Part shown: one piece after another, positions 1-8,110 of the stretch
How positions within the stretch are numbered: position 1 is the stretch's first letter
Layout of the letters: every line of letters begins with the position of its first letter
IMG/VR virus record: IMGVR_UViG_3300022602_002919
Span: 1 to 22,665 of that record
From: a virus
Length of the DNA: 22,665 nt
Reading direction: 5' to 3' (one strand)
Made by a program: the position numbers and the translations under genes
Notes under the pieces: model-generated
Seen by the model: the letters and a program-made list of their open reading frames with translations, nothing else
Database searches by the model: none
Told to the model about the DNA's origin: nothing

Positions 1-1
1 C

Positions 2-478
2 ATCAACGGTATTGAAAACGGCCTTGGATCGGTCCTTGACAAGATCAAAAATGTTGGAAGTTCAATTATGGGAGCGTTCAAGTCCGTCCTTCATATCTTC
101 TCCCCGTCACTCGTGTTTCATGGCTACGGTAAAAACATCATGGAAGGTTTGGCACTCGGTATTACCGATAACGCAAAACTTGCCCAAGACGCAATCGGTG
201 GAGTTGGGGCGGACCTGTCAACAAACTTTTCGCTTGGCGGGATTAGTGGAGTTGGTGGGGTTGGCCCAATATCGGCAACGTCGGTTGGTGGAGGTCAAGG
301 GTCAGCCGTTCTGCACGTCACTTCTCCAATTCAAATCAGTGGACAAACAATCGCTCAGGTGGTCACTCAGTACCAACTACAGAACGCAAGGGCAACCGGA
401 ACCGTCCTTGGTCAATACTCTGGTGGCTCACAAACAGGTGCCGCTACGGGAATTAACGTTAATGCAATCAGCAGGTAA
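2..478 (+). CDS. Tail tape measure protein, C-terminal end (partial)
   Basis: The reading frame is open from the first bases of the window, so the gene starts upstream. The visible 158 residues read like the C terminus of phage tape measure proteins: a helical segment (INGIENGLGSVLDKIK), then the hallmark FSPSLVFHGYGKNIMEGLALGI, which corresponds to the common HSPSRVF..IG..I.EGL..GI block, then a Gly/Ser/Thr/Gln-rich tail. In tailed phages this protein sets tail length and passes through the tail tube. Its stop lies two bases before the next start, so the tail genes are translated in tight series. Identification rests on the C-terminal motif and on the tail gene that follows; the rest is outside the window. 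Confidence 0.85.
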   Translation: MNGIENGLGSVLDKIKNVGSSIMGAFKSVLHIFSPSLVFHGYGKNIMEGLALGITDNAKLAQDAIGGVGADLSTNFSLGGISGVGGVGPISATSVGGGQGSAVLHVTSPIQISGQTIAQVVTQYQLQNARATGTVLGQYSGGSQTGAATGINVNAISR

Positions 479-480
479 AA

Positions 481-3400
481 ATGGCAATCACTCACATCCA
501 AGACAAAACGACATCAAGTGGTGGAGCCGCTTCAGTCGTCGTTGCTCTTACGTCTAACCTCGGTTCTGGAAATACGCTCATTGCAACAACATTCCTTCCG
601 GCATACGTTGACACGGTTTCCGTTGTTGACAATCTTGGCAATCGTTGGATTCAAACCGCAACGAGTTACACAACGATTGGCGGAGCGGAGATATTCTACG
701 CTCGCGGAGTGAAACCTGGGGCGGCAAGCGTCACATTCACGTTCAACGCTACGGGTAGCATCCAGGTAAACGTCGCAGAATACGCCGGAGTTTGGTACGT
801 TGACCCACTAGACCAGTGGAGTCAGAACTACGGAATGTCCGCATCCCCTGCAGTGCAAACGCTCACACCTCGCTCTAGCGGAGAGTTGTTCGTTGGGGCA
901 ACAGTTGTTGGTGGTGCGTCAATCTCCGCTAACCCGAGTGGCTATACCGCACTGTCTGGAACGGGGGCAAGTGTTTCGGGAGCGTATTACATCAACAGCG
1001 GCTCGGTTTCCTCAACGCCAAGATGGACCGCCTCGGCATCAACCGCTTCGTGGGCGACGGTTGGAGCCTGTTTTGTGTCTGGTGCAAATGGGTTGAATCC
1101 ACTGCTTCGGTTTCCAGAAACGCTCGTGCAGGTAAGCACTACTAATAACTATCAAAATCCGCTCAACGGTTTGGGGACGTGGACGAACATTTCAAGTTAC
1201 GTGGAGCGAATGCAAATTGGTCCTTTCGGTAGACAGCACGAGTTGGACAGGATTCAAGCAACATCGGCAAACTTCACGGTCAATGCACGCGATGGCTCCT
1301 TCAATGCTTGGAACACAAACAGTTTCTTGTACAACGGCGGGCTTGGGCTAAAGCCAATGAATCCATTTCAAGTGACGGCTGCATGGAATGGAATTACTTA
1401 TCCAAAGTATTACGGATACTTCCAGTCAATCAAATTGGACATCAAGGATGTTCTCAACGTCAACGCAACCATACAATGCAACGACCTCTTGCAACTGCTC
1501 TCACTGAAGTACCTTTCCAACAACAACTATGCAAGTTTGGTGGAATCGGATGGTGGGGCAAATCTTGCGGCCTACTACAGGCTTGGTGATGAAATCGCAA
1601 CGTCTACGGTTATTGACTCATCGGGCAACAACAATACCGGCTCGCTAGTTTCTGGACTTGGAGGCATTCCTTCTTACGGAAAACTAGGTCCCTTCTTGTC
1701 CGACTCAAGCACCGCTCTTGACCTTACGAATGGAACGAATACATCGAACGGTGGATTCAAAACCGTTGACAACACGACCGAACCTCCCACAAATCACGAC
1801 TTCTTGAAAAGTTCCGCAAGTATCCAAGTCACTTCTTTTTCATTACCTTCCTCAGGGAACGCCGAAGCAGTTTGTGCTGGACCCGACGGCAACGTTTGGT
1901 TTGCCGTGCAAGGTGCCGCTGGCTCGGTGGTCAAGACAACACCAGCGGGCGTTTCGACGGCATACGTTCTTGCGGGCGCACAGCCGACTGGCGTTTGCTC
2001 CGACGGCACAAATCTTTGGGTATCGGATTTTAACGCCGCCGTTTGGAAAGTTACAACCGCTGGAGTTGCAACGAAGTACACACTCACAGCGGCCACCGCA
2101 GGAGATGTTTGCTATGGGCCAGACGGAAACATCTGGGTTGGTGATGAGTCGGGATACGTTTGGAAAGTTACGACATCCGGTTCCGTCGGGCCAAAAATCG
2201 GACTTAGTTCCGTACAGGCGTTTGGTGTTTGCACTGGTTCAGATAACAACATTTGGGTTGCCGGTCAAGATGGTTCGAATACTCAAATTGGTGCTGTTTG
2301 CAAGGTTGTTCCGGCAACTAACGCCGTTACAAAATACGACATCACCACGACGGGCACGTTCAACGGGATATGTAATGGGCCGGACGGTAATCTTTGGACA
2401 ACCAACTACAACTCGACTGCACGAACGGGTGGACGGGTTTGGAAGATCGGAACATCGGGAACCTTGTTGGCGAACTATTTATTGCCAGGCTCTTCTCCGA
2501 TTGGAATTTGTTCGGATGGAACATATTTATGGGTTGCCGACCCTAAGTACACATCACAACTTGGTGGTGGTGCTTGGAAGGTAACAACCTCAGGAGGGAC
2601 ACAACCGTACTGGTTTCAAAATGCGTTGGCCTACCCAACCTCGATCTGCCTTGGTGCTGATGGAAATATGTGGCTTGGTGACGTGGACTACGACTACATA
2701 GTTTGGAGACTGCCCAGAAACGGCACGAATGGTTGGTCGTTCGAATGTTGGTTCAAGTGGGCAGGTGCAAAACCTCAATTCACACTCAATCCCGGAACGT
2801 CTTCATCGGTTGCCGCCGTTCCTAACGGTGTCGTATTCCATGCCACAAGCACATTGTCTACGTCGTTCGCCGTTGAACTTCAACTCGGAACAGCGGAATA
2901 CAGCCAATACTCAACCTCTGGCACTTTGGTGAATTACCAAAACGCAATTTACTTCGGTTCGGCTACGGTTCCCTCCGTTCTTGCCGTTTCCCCAATCAAC
3001 CTTTTTGACGGAAACTGGCATCACCTCGTAGTCAATAGTGGATTTAATTCTTATCCGGTTGCATACATTGACTCAAACTTGGCGAGCCAGTTTGCACCCG
3101 CTGTAACGTCGTTCGGAAACCTGACAAACATCAACGTTGGAACTCCGCCACAAGGAACGACTGGGCTCACGCCAGCCGCAGGGGTTTTGGAAACCAACTC
3201 AACACCAGCAACCGCATTTCCAGGAGAACTAAGCGATGTGGCGTTTTACTCAGGAATCAACCTAACCGCATCACAAGTTCAAAATCACTACCTCACGGGA
3301 ACGTGGTTTCAACAACAAGAGTTCGGCGCAATTTCTGGTGGTACAACTGTCGCTCGGCTCAACAAAGCATTGCAGGTGCTTGGACTGAATCCTTTGTACG

Positions 3401-4182
3401 CACTAAGCGTTCCGTATCCGTTTAGGACATTGCTGTACGCCGAGGCCAATCCTCTGACAACGACTTCTGGGCTGAACTACATGCAAACAATTACCGAAAG
3501 TGAACCTGGTGTTATTTTCCAGAATCCTACTGGGACAATTTCTGCCTACAACCGTCAGTACCAATACCTGTCACCAAATAGCAATACTTCGCAAGCGGTC
3601 TTTGGCGACTACCCAGCCGCAACGTATTACTACGAGGGAAACACTTTATCCGTTGAAATGGATGACCTTGATACGTGGAACGAGATTCAAGCGCAGTCGG
3701 GTCGTCCTGGAAGTCAGTTGCAAACGTGGGGACCAAACCAATATCCACTCAACGCATCGGCATCAACGGCAGCGTATTCGGCAAGTGTTTACGGCAACCG
3801 AACGATGCAGGGTTTGACTTCACTTCAACAGCAGTACGACGGAGACGCATTGGCTTTGGCTCAAAACTATGCGAAGTGGTACAACCTGCCACTTGAGCGT
3901 GTAACTCAAATTCGCATCAACTCGCAGAGCAACAACGGAAACAACATCACCCAGATTCTTGGACGGGGCTTGATGGACCAAATAACCGTCTCGTACACGG
4001 GTCAAACGTCGAGCACGACCTTTACGCAGAATAGTGTTATCGAGCAAATTACCGACTCGGTGGACATGAACAATCCGACCTGGGCCACAACGTATGCCCT
4101 TTCTCCTTACGAACTGCTAATGTCACCTACGGTATTGGGCAGTTACCAATTCGGAGTTAGCACGTCGGTTCTTACCCTTTAG
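481..4182 (+). CDS. Large minor tail / tail hub protein with nested LamG and beta-propeller domains
   Basis: A 1233-residue virion protein directly after the tape measure gene, where baseplate hub and receptor-binding proteins usually lie. Residues ~1-200 are beta-rich and Thr/Ser/Gly-rich. Residues ~215-350 resemble the actinophage minor tail fold (TNISSYVERMQIGPFGRQHELDR, then NARDGSFNAWN and a KPMNPFQVTAAWNG stretch). From ~354 a LamG/concanavalin-like domain begins (AAYYRLGDE, DSSGNNNTGSL), and its second half resumes at ~751 (GWSFECWFKW, DGNWHHLVVN, GELSDVAFYSG). Between them, ~446-745, are seven repeats of the type xxC.GpDGNiWvg..g.vwKvtt.G, like the virginiamycin B lyase/NHL propeller. 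Residues ~960-1233 resemble the hub C-terminal part. The propeller probably binds a ligand rather than acting as a lyase, because I see no conserved catalytic His/Glu set. Confidence 0.82.
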   Translation: MAITHIQDKTTSSGGAASVVVALTSNLGSGNTLIATTFLPAYVDTVSVVDNLGNRWIQTATSYTTIGGAEIFYARGVKPGAASVTFTFNATGSIQVNVAEYAGVWYVDPLDQWSQNYGMSASPAVQTLTPRSSGELFVGATVVGGASISANPSGYTALSGTGASVSGAYYINSGSVSSTPRWTASASTASWATVGACFVSGANGLNPLLRFPETLVQVSTTNNYQNPLNGLGTWTNISSYVERMQIGPFGRQHELDRIQATSANFTVNARDGSFNAWNTNSFLYNGGLGLKPMNPFQVTAAWNGITYPKYYGYFQSIKLDIKDVLNVNATIQCNDLLQLLSLKYLSNNNYASLVESDGGANLAAYYRLGDEIATSTVIDSSGNNNTGSLVSGLGGIPSYGKLGPFLSDSSTALDLTNGTNTSNGGFKTVDNTTEPPTNHDFLKSSASIQVTSFSLPSSGNAEAVCAGPDGNVWFAVQGAAGSVVKTTPAGVSTAYVLAGAQPTGVCSDGTNLWVSDFNAAVWKVTTAGVATKYTLTAATAGDVCYGPDGNIWVGDESGYVWKVTTSGSVGPKIGLSSVQAFGVCTGSDNNIWVAGQDGSNTQIGAVCKVVPATNAVTKYDITTTGTFNGICNGPDGNLWTTNYNSTARTGGRVWKIGTSGTLLANYLLPGSSPIGICSDGTYLWVADPKYTSQLGGGAWKVTTSGGTQPYWFQNALAYPTSICLGADGNMWLGDVDYDYIVWRLPRNGTNGWSFECWFKWAGAKPQFTLNPGTSSSVAAVPNGVVFHATSTLSTSFAVELQLGTAEYSQYSTSGTLVNYQNAIYFGSATVPSVLAVSPINLFDGNWHHLVVNSGFNSYPVAYIDSNLASQFAPAVTSFGNLTNINVGTPPQGTTGLTPAAGVLETNSTPATAFPGELSDVAFYSGINLTASQVQNHYLTGTWFQQQEFGAISGGTTVARLNKALQVLGLNPLYALSVPYPFRTLLYAEANPLTTTSGLNYMQTITESEPGVIFQNPTGTISAYNRQYQYLSPNSNTSQAVFGDYPAATYYYEGNTLSVEMDDLDTWNEIQAQSGRPGSQLQTWGPNQYPLNASASTAAYSASVYGNRTMQGLTSLQQQYDGDALALAQNYAKWYNLPLERVTQIRINSQSNNGNNITQILGRGLMDQITVSYTGQTSSTTFTQNSVIEQITDSVDMNNPTWATTYALSPYELLMSPTVLGSYQFGVSTSVLTL

Positions 4183-4190
4183 GAGGAAAA

Positions 4191-4802
4191 ATGCAACAAA
4201 TGCCCAGCCTGCAATACGCCGAACAACATGGCCACTACCAACAAAAAGCGCAAGACCCTCGCTTTGTTGAGTCCCAGTTAATTGTCGGTGAAATCAATAA
4301 AATGAAAGTGGAAAATCCAGAACAAGGTTTTGGTATTTACGATTCACTGGTTGACCAACTCGTCAAGCACAGTGCGGAAATAACACGTCAACCCGAGCAT
4401 GAGCGAGAACCAGCAAACTGGACCGCTCCGCAGAGGTGCGTTTGGCGCTCCAGCAATTTGCCCTATCCAAAACGCCAACAAGTCGTTGAGGACAAAAGCA
4501 TTTTCCGAGAAGCAAAAGCATTCGCGTCCGTCAATGGTGGACGTTGGCTCGTCATGTGTCCGTTCACTGGGTGCAATGGAGCGCAGTACGCATCCTTTCA
4601 CGACCGAAGATTTTGGTGTGTTGATTGTGAGAACCGTGCGGTTGCTGGACAATGGGTAGAGGTCGTTTGGCCGAGTAACCTTAGAGACATAGAGAACCTA
4701 CTGATGGTTAGACCACAAAATGCCATGCACTGGCATCCGGGCGAAACCGTTGAGGAACTTGCCGAGCAAAACCAAATTGCACAACCGAAGGCTGACGACT
4801 AA
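4191..4802 (+). CDS. Phage structural-region protein with a zinc-ribbon-like motif
   Basis: A 203-residue protein behind a near-perfect AGGAGG Shine-Dalgarno eight bases upstream. The N-terminal half is polar and probably helical (MQQMPSLQYAEQHGHYQQ...). The C-terminal half has a four-cysteine pattern, MCPFTGCNGAQ ... FWCVDCEN, followed by WVEVVWP, HWHPGETVEEL. This arrangement (short zinc ribbon, VVWP, PGET near the C terminus) resembles small uncharacterised proteins found among tail genes of actinophages; that likeness is from memory. It may be a minor virion or assembly protein. No enzyme motif is visible, so no function is proposed. Confidence 0.7.
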   Translation: MQQMPSLQYAEQHGHYQQKAQDPRFVESQLIVGEINKMKVENPEQGFGIYDSLVDQLVKHSAEITRQPEHEREPANWTAPQRCVWRSSNLPYPKRQQVVEDKSIFREAKAFASVNGGRWLVMCPFTGCNGAQYASFHDRRFWCVDCENRAVAGQWVEVVWPSNLRDIENLLMVRPQNAMHWHPGETVEELAEQNQIAQPKADD

Positions 4803-4804
4803 TC

Positions 4805-5329
4805 ATGGCATCTTGGACCACTCCCGTAACCCATGCAACGGGCGACATTCTTTCCGTTTCCGACTGGAACGGCGTTGCTAACAACGAGACATTTCTTTAT
4901 CAAGCACCGTACGCGTTGTATTACAACTCCGTATCAACAACCCTTGTTGGCGGAACGCAAACAATCGTAACTTTCGGTGGTACGGGCTTTGCCAACTACG
5001 GATTTTCCGTTGCAAGTGGTACTAACGTGACGGTGCCACTAACCGGAATTTATTTGGTTTCTTCTCTTGTCACAACGTCGGGTGGTGGGGGAGGGTCCGC
5101 CGCTACGCCACTGGCTAACCAGGTTTTTCAAAATGGAAACCGAATTGCATGGGGTTCTGAAGGCCCAACAAATACTTCCTACCCGTCAGCGCTTTCAACG
5201 GTTTTGGCCTCTGCCACGTCAGGTTCATATTTTCAAGCAATTCCAAATAACTACTGGGCAACGGACCTTGCAACGGCACCGAGTCCTGATGAGACATATC
5301 TTTCCGCTTACTTTGTCGGCTCACAATAA
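4805..5329 (+). CDS. C1q-like jelly-roll minor structural / fibre protein
   Basis: A 174-residue protein starting two bases after the previous stop. The N terminus (MASWTTPVTHATGDILSVSD, then WNGVANNETFLYQAPY) is typical of phage decoration or fibre proteins. The rest is a beta-rich segment with the order expected of C1q/TNF-like trimeric jelly rolls: TQTIVTFGG, a central YGFSV..GTNVTVPLTGIYLVSS strand block, a Gly-rich loop and a final YLSAYFVG strand. Such domains commonly form trimeric tips or head/tail decorations that contact host glycans. No signal peptide or membrane segment is seen. Placement right after the hub block supports a virion role; the exact location on the particle is unknown. 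Confidence 0.72.
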   Translation: MASWTTPVTHATGDILSVSDWNGVANNETFLYQAPYALYYNSVSTTLVGGTQTIVTFGGTGFANYGFSVASGTNVTVPLTGIYLVSSLVTTSGGGGGSAATPLANQVFQNGNRIAWGSEGPTNTSYPSALSTVLASATSGSYFQAIPNNYWATDLATAPSPDETYLSAYFVGSQ

Positions 5330-5351
5330 AACAATTCAATCAAGGAGAACA

Positions 5352-6086
5352 ATGCAAGAACCACGTCCATTCGGAAAACTCGGATGCCTCCCCGGAAAAA
5401 TTCCGGTCGGGCTAAGAGACCTCACCTACTACGTTGCAGGTGACCTACCAAAAGCGCCACCAGCGGTAACCGTTCCCGATGTTGCAAATTGGGAAATGCT
5501 CGGCAACGACCAATATGGTGACTGCGGTGTTGCGGGCTTGAACCACGGCTTCATGGCCGACGCAAACATCACCAAGGAAAGCGAGACGTTTGCAAACGAC
5601 GACCAGACGGTTGCCTACTACTTGAACTACACGAACGGTCAAGATGCCGGTGTTGTCCTGGCCGACTACCTCAACTACGTTCGCACGCACGGCTTCTACG
5701 ACAACAAAGTTAGTGCCTACGCCCCCGTGAGCATCAACGATATTCCAACTCTTCAAACAGCAGTTTTCATGTACGGATTTGCCTATGCGGGAATCGCCGT
5801 CACTCACGAGATGCAGGTGGCATTTCAAGATCACCAACCTTGGACAGCCGAGGTTTGTTCTGGCCCCATCGTTGGTGGTCATTGTGTTCCACTCGTGGGC
5901 TACGACGATCAGTACCTTTACCTTGTCACTTGGGGTGGAATCCAAGCCATTTCATATTCGGCTTGGCACGCCATCGCCACAGAAGCCTGGGCAGTAATCA
6001 CGGGCGAGTTTGAGGCTGTGCACGGAGACGGACGTGGTGTGAGCATTTCAACATTACACAAAGACCTTGATAAACTAAACGCCTAA
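5352..6086 (+). CDS. Papain-like cysteine peptidase, probable lysis or virion-associated enzyme
   Basis: Start chosen at 5352, seven bases after an AAGGAG ribosome site; a longer in-frame extension to 5067 overlaps the C1q-like gene and is not credible. The 244-residue product has papain-fold landmarks: NDQYGDCGVAG (Gln54 as oxyanion residue, Cys58 as nucleophile) and GGHCVPLVGYDDQYLYLVTWGG (His177 followed by a TWG block). In papains the third catalytic residue is the Asn of NSWG; here the equivalent position reads Val-Thr-Trp-Gly (192-195), so the Asn is missing. The gene lies immediately before a holin, which suggests a role in lysis or cell-wall/protein cleavage. No signal peptide. It could instead be a virion protease carried with the tail. 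Confidence 0.75.
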   Translation: MQEPRPFGKLGCLPGKIPVGLRDLTYYVAGDLPKAPPAVTVPDVANWEMLGNDQYGDCGVAGLNHGFMADANITKESETFANDDQTVAYYLNYTNGQDAGVVLADYLNYVRTHGFYDNKVSAYAPVSINDIPTLQTAVFMYGFAYAGIAVTHEMQVAFQDHQPWTAEVCSGPIVGGHCVPLVGYDDQYLYLVTWGGIQAISYSAWHAIATEAWAVITGEFEAVHGDGRGVSISTLHKDLDKLNA

Positions 6087-6102
6087 ACCACTAAGGAGAA
6101 AT

Positions 6103-6423
6103 ATGTCCATCATTCAAAATGCCAAAAAGTACCAGAAACGAATTGCCGGTGACATCGTTACCGTCGGCGGTACGGTTGGAGCGCTCATCGCCATCTTGGT
6201 GAACGTCGCCCCATCGGTTCACATTCCGGCCCAGGCAACAGCGTCGCTCGTGGCGGCAAGTGCCATCGTAACGACCATCGTGCAACAGGCTCGTCGGGTT
6301 CAACGTGCAAAGGTAGCGGCAAACAAAGCGGCAATCGCGGCGATACTTTCGGCGGCCACTAAGCCAGCCAAAAAAGCACCCGCAAAGAAAGCGGCACCAG
6401 CAAAGCGAGTCGCAGGTAAGTGA
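6103..6423 (+). CDS. Holin-like membrane protein with Lys/Ala/Pro-rich tail
   Basis: A 106-residue protein with an AAGGAG site upstream. Residues ~16-40 (DIVTVGGTVGALIAILVNVAPSV) and ~43-62 (AQATASLVAASAIVTTIVQQ) are two hydrophobic stretches separated by a short turn, followed by a strongly basic tail rich in Lys, Ala and Pro (KKAPAKKAAPAKR). Small size, one or two membrane segments, a charged C terminus and position between two hydrolase genes fit a holin that forms the membrane lesion at the end of infection. The Lys/Ala/Pro tail resembles histone H1-like sequence and is longer than needed for a simple holin; it may bind anionic envelope polymers. Its stop overlaps the next start by one base. 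Confidence 0.75.
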   Translation: MSIIQNAKKYQKRIAGDIVTVGGTVGALIAILVNVAPSVHIPAQATASLVAASAIVTTIVQQARRVQRAKVAANKAAIAAILSAATKPAKKAPAKKAAPAKRVAGK

Positions 6424-6971
6424 TGCACTACGAGCCGGGAGCCATAGGTTTTAGTCACAGCAAAGGAATCATCGGATGGGCCATTCGGCTTGGTGAGTTC
6501 CTGCGTTTCCGTGACGGACAATTTTGGAATCACGCATTCATCGTCAGCGATCAGGTTGATGAAAATGGAGAGCAGTTGGTAATTCAGGCTCTCGGCTCGG
6601 GTGTGAACGCAAAGAAAAGACTTTCGGAAATCGCGCCTGGCGGAAGGTTCGAGATTCTTCCGTTGCCCGAAGACGTTCTGGCCGATGATGTACTCACCTT
6701 CGCCGAAGCGCAGGTTGGCGACAAGTATGGCTGGTTGAGCATCGCATCGGTTTCTCTACAGATTCTTTTGCCAAAATGGATTCCGCTTCCACGCATTCGA
6801 ACGGGGTCATCCTGGATTTGCTCGGCGCTTGCATCTGAGTCACTGCGCTGTGGCGGGTGGGTGCACAAGTGGGACGACATTTACTCGGTTGTGCCCAGCG
6901 AACTCTACGCCGCCATGACTGGCATTCCGGTCAAAGACCTTCCGTACAGGGACTTCGCTAAAACACACTGA
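6423..6971 (+). CDS. Permuted NlpC/P60 (YiiX/LRAT-like) papain-fold hydrolase
   Basis: Start set at ATG 6423, which overlaps the holin stop (TGATG); a GTG one codon earlier is possible. The 182-residue product shows the permuted papain-fold order, with histidine before cysteine: FWNHAFIV (His37) in the first third and SSWICSALASESL (Cys133) in the last third. In classic NlpC/P60 enzymes the cysteine comes first. Members of the permuted group cleave or transfer amide/ester bonds in cell-wall peptides or lipids. Coupling to the holin suggests a lysis enzyme acting on the host envelope. No signal peptide is present, as expected if release depends on the holin. Substrate is not readable from sequence. 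Confidence 0.75.
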   Translation: MHYEPGAIGFSHSKGIIGWAIRLGEFLRFRDGQFWNHAFIVSDQVDENGEQLVIQALGSGVNAKKRLSEIAPGGRFEILPLPEDVLADDVLTFAEAQVGDKYGWLSIASVSLQILLPKWIPLPRIRTGSSWICSALASESLRCGGWVHKWDDIYSVVPSELYAAMTGIPVKDLPYRDFAKTH

Positions 6972-6973
6972 GC

Positions 6974-6987
6974 GGGTTCGCCAACCC
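6974..6987 (+). terminator. Short GC hairpin at the end of the late operon
   Basis: GGGTT-CGCC-AACCC forms a perfect 5-bp stem with a 4-base loop, two bases after the stop of the last lysis gene and just before the first repeated promoter module. No T-tract follows directly (CCAAAAA instead), so it is at best a weak or factor-dependent terminator, or an mRNA 3'-end stabiliser. Confidence 0.35.
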
Positions 6988-6995
6988 CCAAAAAT

Positions 6996-7054
6996 CCTTG
7001 TAATTACTAAGGTTTTAGGCATACTTGTATTGGGATAAAATACGTGTGTACAAT
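6996..7054 (+). promoter_or_regulatory. Early promoter module, copy 1
   Basis: Contains the short dyad CCTT...AAGG followed by TTTT (6996-7016), then TTGTAT (-35, 7025-7030), an 18-base spacer containing GGGATAAAATA, and TACAAT (-10, 7049-7054). The arrangement recurs four more times in the window, each before an early operon. Predicted transcription start is about 7060-7062, on top of an ATG at 7061. Confidence 0.8.
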
Positions 7055-7072
7055 TAGACTATGGAAACAACC

Positions 7073-7087
7073 GCTCAAGAAGGGAGC
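7073..7087 (+). promoter_or_regulatory. SD-sequestering leader hairpin (type B), copy 1
   Basis: GCTC-AAGAAGG-GAGC: a perfect 4-bp stem whose loop and 3' arm contain the AAGGGAG ribosome site for the ATG at 7094. The same design with different stem bases recurs at 9050, 12472 and 17225. Confidence 0.65.
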
Positions 7088-7093
7088 ACGAAA

Positions 7094-7996
7094 ATGAAGA
7101 AGGCAACGGTGGTAAATCCGCACAACCGAGAAGTAGAAATTGACACGGAAATTGCTGCGGCTCACGAGGTTGTAAGAGAAGCGGCTTTCAAAGTCATGAC
7201 ACGTCGTGACCGCATCGGGGACACAATCGTTCAACCCGTCCGAAACGACCGATTGAATGGACAGTATTTTACTGATGCCGATGGGGTTGACGAGTTCATC
7301 GAGACGTGGGTTCTTGGCCACTCGCAAGACGAGGACAGGTACGGGCGCAAGACGAGCCACCGTTTTGGTTTTCAAAAGTTGAACACGGTTGCGTTCATCG
7401 AGCACGCTACGAACTTCGCTAACGCAAAAGAAGCGGCTCGTCTCGCAACTTGCGAAATGTCTTACGAAGATCGCAAGCAAACCGCAGGGATTATCCAACT
7501 GCTTATCAACGGGCGAATTGCCTTGGAGGTTGTCGAAATGATTGAGAACCTTCAAGCCGCTTGGGATGCTTTGGTGGAAGCGCGCGAGCGTCTTGCCGAA
7601 GCCAACAAAAAGTACGAAGGCTGGGCTCGTTTCTTTCTCGTGGCCAATAATGGCGGACACATCCACAAGGACATGGATTGCTCAACGTGCAACAAAATGG
7701 GTAAAGAAACCGATTTCATTTGGCTTCCCGAGTTGGCGGCGCTCACCGAAGCCGAAGCCGTTGAGGCTCACGGAGCAATCCTTTGCACGGTGTGTTACCC
7801 AAGCGCTCCGGTCGAATGGACCAATGGTGCAAAGCCTGGGGATGAACTTGTGTGCCCCGGTAGCGGCACCCGTCCGGCCTACGAAGAAATTGACTTTAGG
7901 TATCGCGAGGCCAAGTGCACCCACTGCGGAAAAGTAACGCCACTGAACAGGGACGGCGATGGTCCATTCCGCAAGCACAAGAAGGAGGTGGCATAA
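7094..7996 (+). CDS. Actinophage-type multi-zinc-ribbon protein of unknown function
   Basis: An ATG at 7061 lies at the predicted transcription start, so I chose the ATG at 7094, seven bases behind an AAGGGAG site (300 residues). The first ~150 residues are mostly helical and acidic/polar. A GHIHKDMDCSTCNKMG segment is followed by WLPELAALTEAEAVEAHG, ILCTVCYPSAP and CPGSGTRP, then a C-terminal CTHCGKVTPLNRDGDG ribbon. Several paired cysteines suggest two or three bound zinc ions. Similar Cys-rich proteins sit near ArdC-like antirestriction genes in actinophages and actinobacterial plasmids, and an ArdC-like gene lies 1.3 kb downstream here. A nucleic-acid-binding role is plausible but unproven. 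First gene of the early operon driven by module 1. Confidence 0.72.
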   Translation: MKKATVVNPHNREVEIDTEIAAAHEVVREAAFKVMTRRDRIGDTIVQPVRNDRLNGQYFTDADGVDEFIETWVLGHSQDEDRYGRKTSHRFGFQKLNTVAFIEHATNFANAKEAARLATCEMSYEDRKQTAGIIQLLINGRIALEVVEMIENLQAAWDALVEARERLAEANKKYEGWARFFLVANNGGHIHKDMDCSTCNKMGKETDFIWLPELAALTEAEAVEAHGAILCTVCYPSAPVEWTNGAKPGDELVCPGSGTRPAYEEIDFRYREAKCTHCGKVTPLNRDGDGPFRKHKKEVA

Positions 7997-8001
7997 CTCC
8001 T

Positions 8002-8084
8002 GAGACCAATTGGTCTCGCTGGTCACCGAGAGGAATTGCACCTCCGGCTCGGTGGCCACCGAGACAAGTTGATCGTCAACTTGT
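8002..8084 (+). promoter_or_regulatory. Multi-hairpin intergenic RNA element with mutually exclusive stems
   Basis: Three dyads overlap here. GAGACCAATTGGTCTC (8002-8017) is a perfect 16-base palindrome. GTCTCGCTGGTCACCGAG (8013-8030) pairs with CTCGGTGGCCACCGAGAC (8048-8065): 18 positions with one mismatch and one G.U. ACAAGTTGA-TCG-TCAACTTGT (8064-8084) is a perfect 9-bp stem. The first two share the GTCTC strand, so they cannot form together. A related hairpin lies at 17895-17941. No T-tract follows, so this looks like an attenuator, processing site or regulated leader rather than a plain terminator. Confidence 0.6.
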
Positions 8085-8110
8085 TGGAAACAAAAAAGGA
8101 AGGAATCGAA

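Noticed and set aside
1794-2096. Minus-strand frame of 100 codons opposite the propeller
   Set aside because: It is a shadow of the repeat-rich tail gene with no ribosome site or domain.
5067-5351. N-terminal extension of the papain-like peptidase
   Set aside because: It overlaps the C1q-like gene out of frame and lacks a ribosome site; the 5352 start has a good one.
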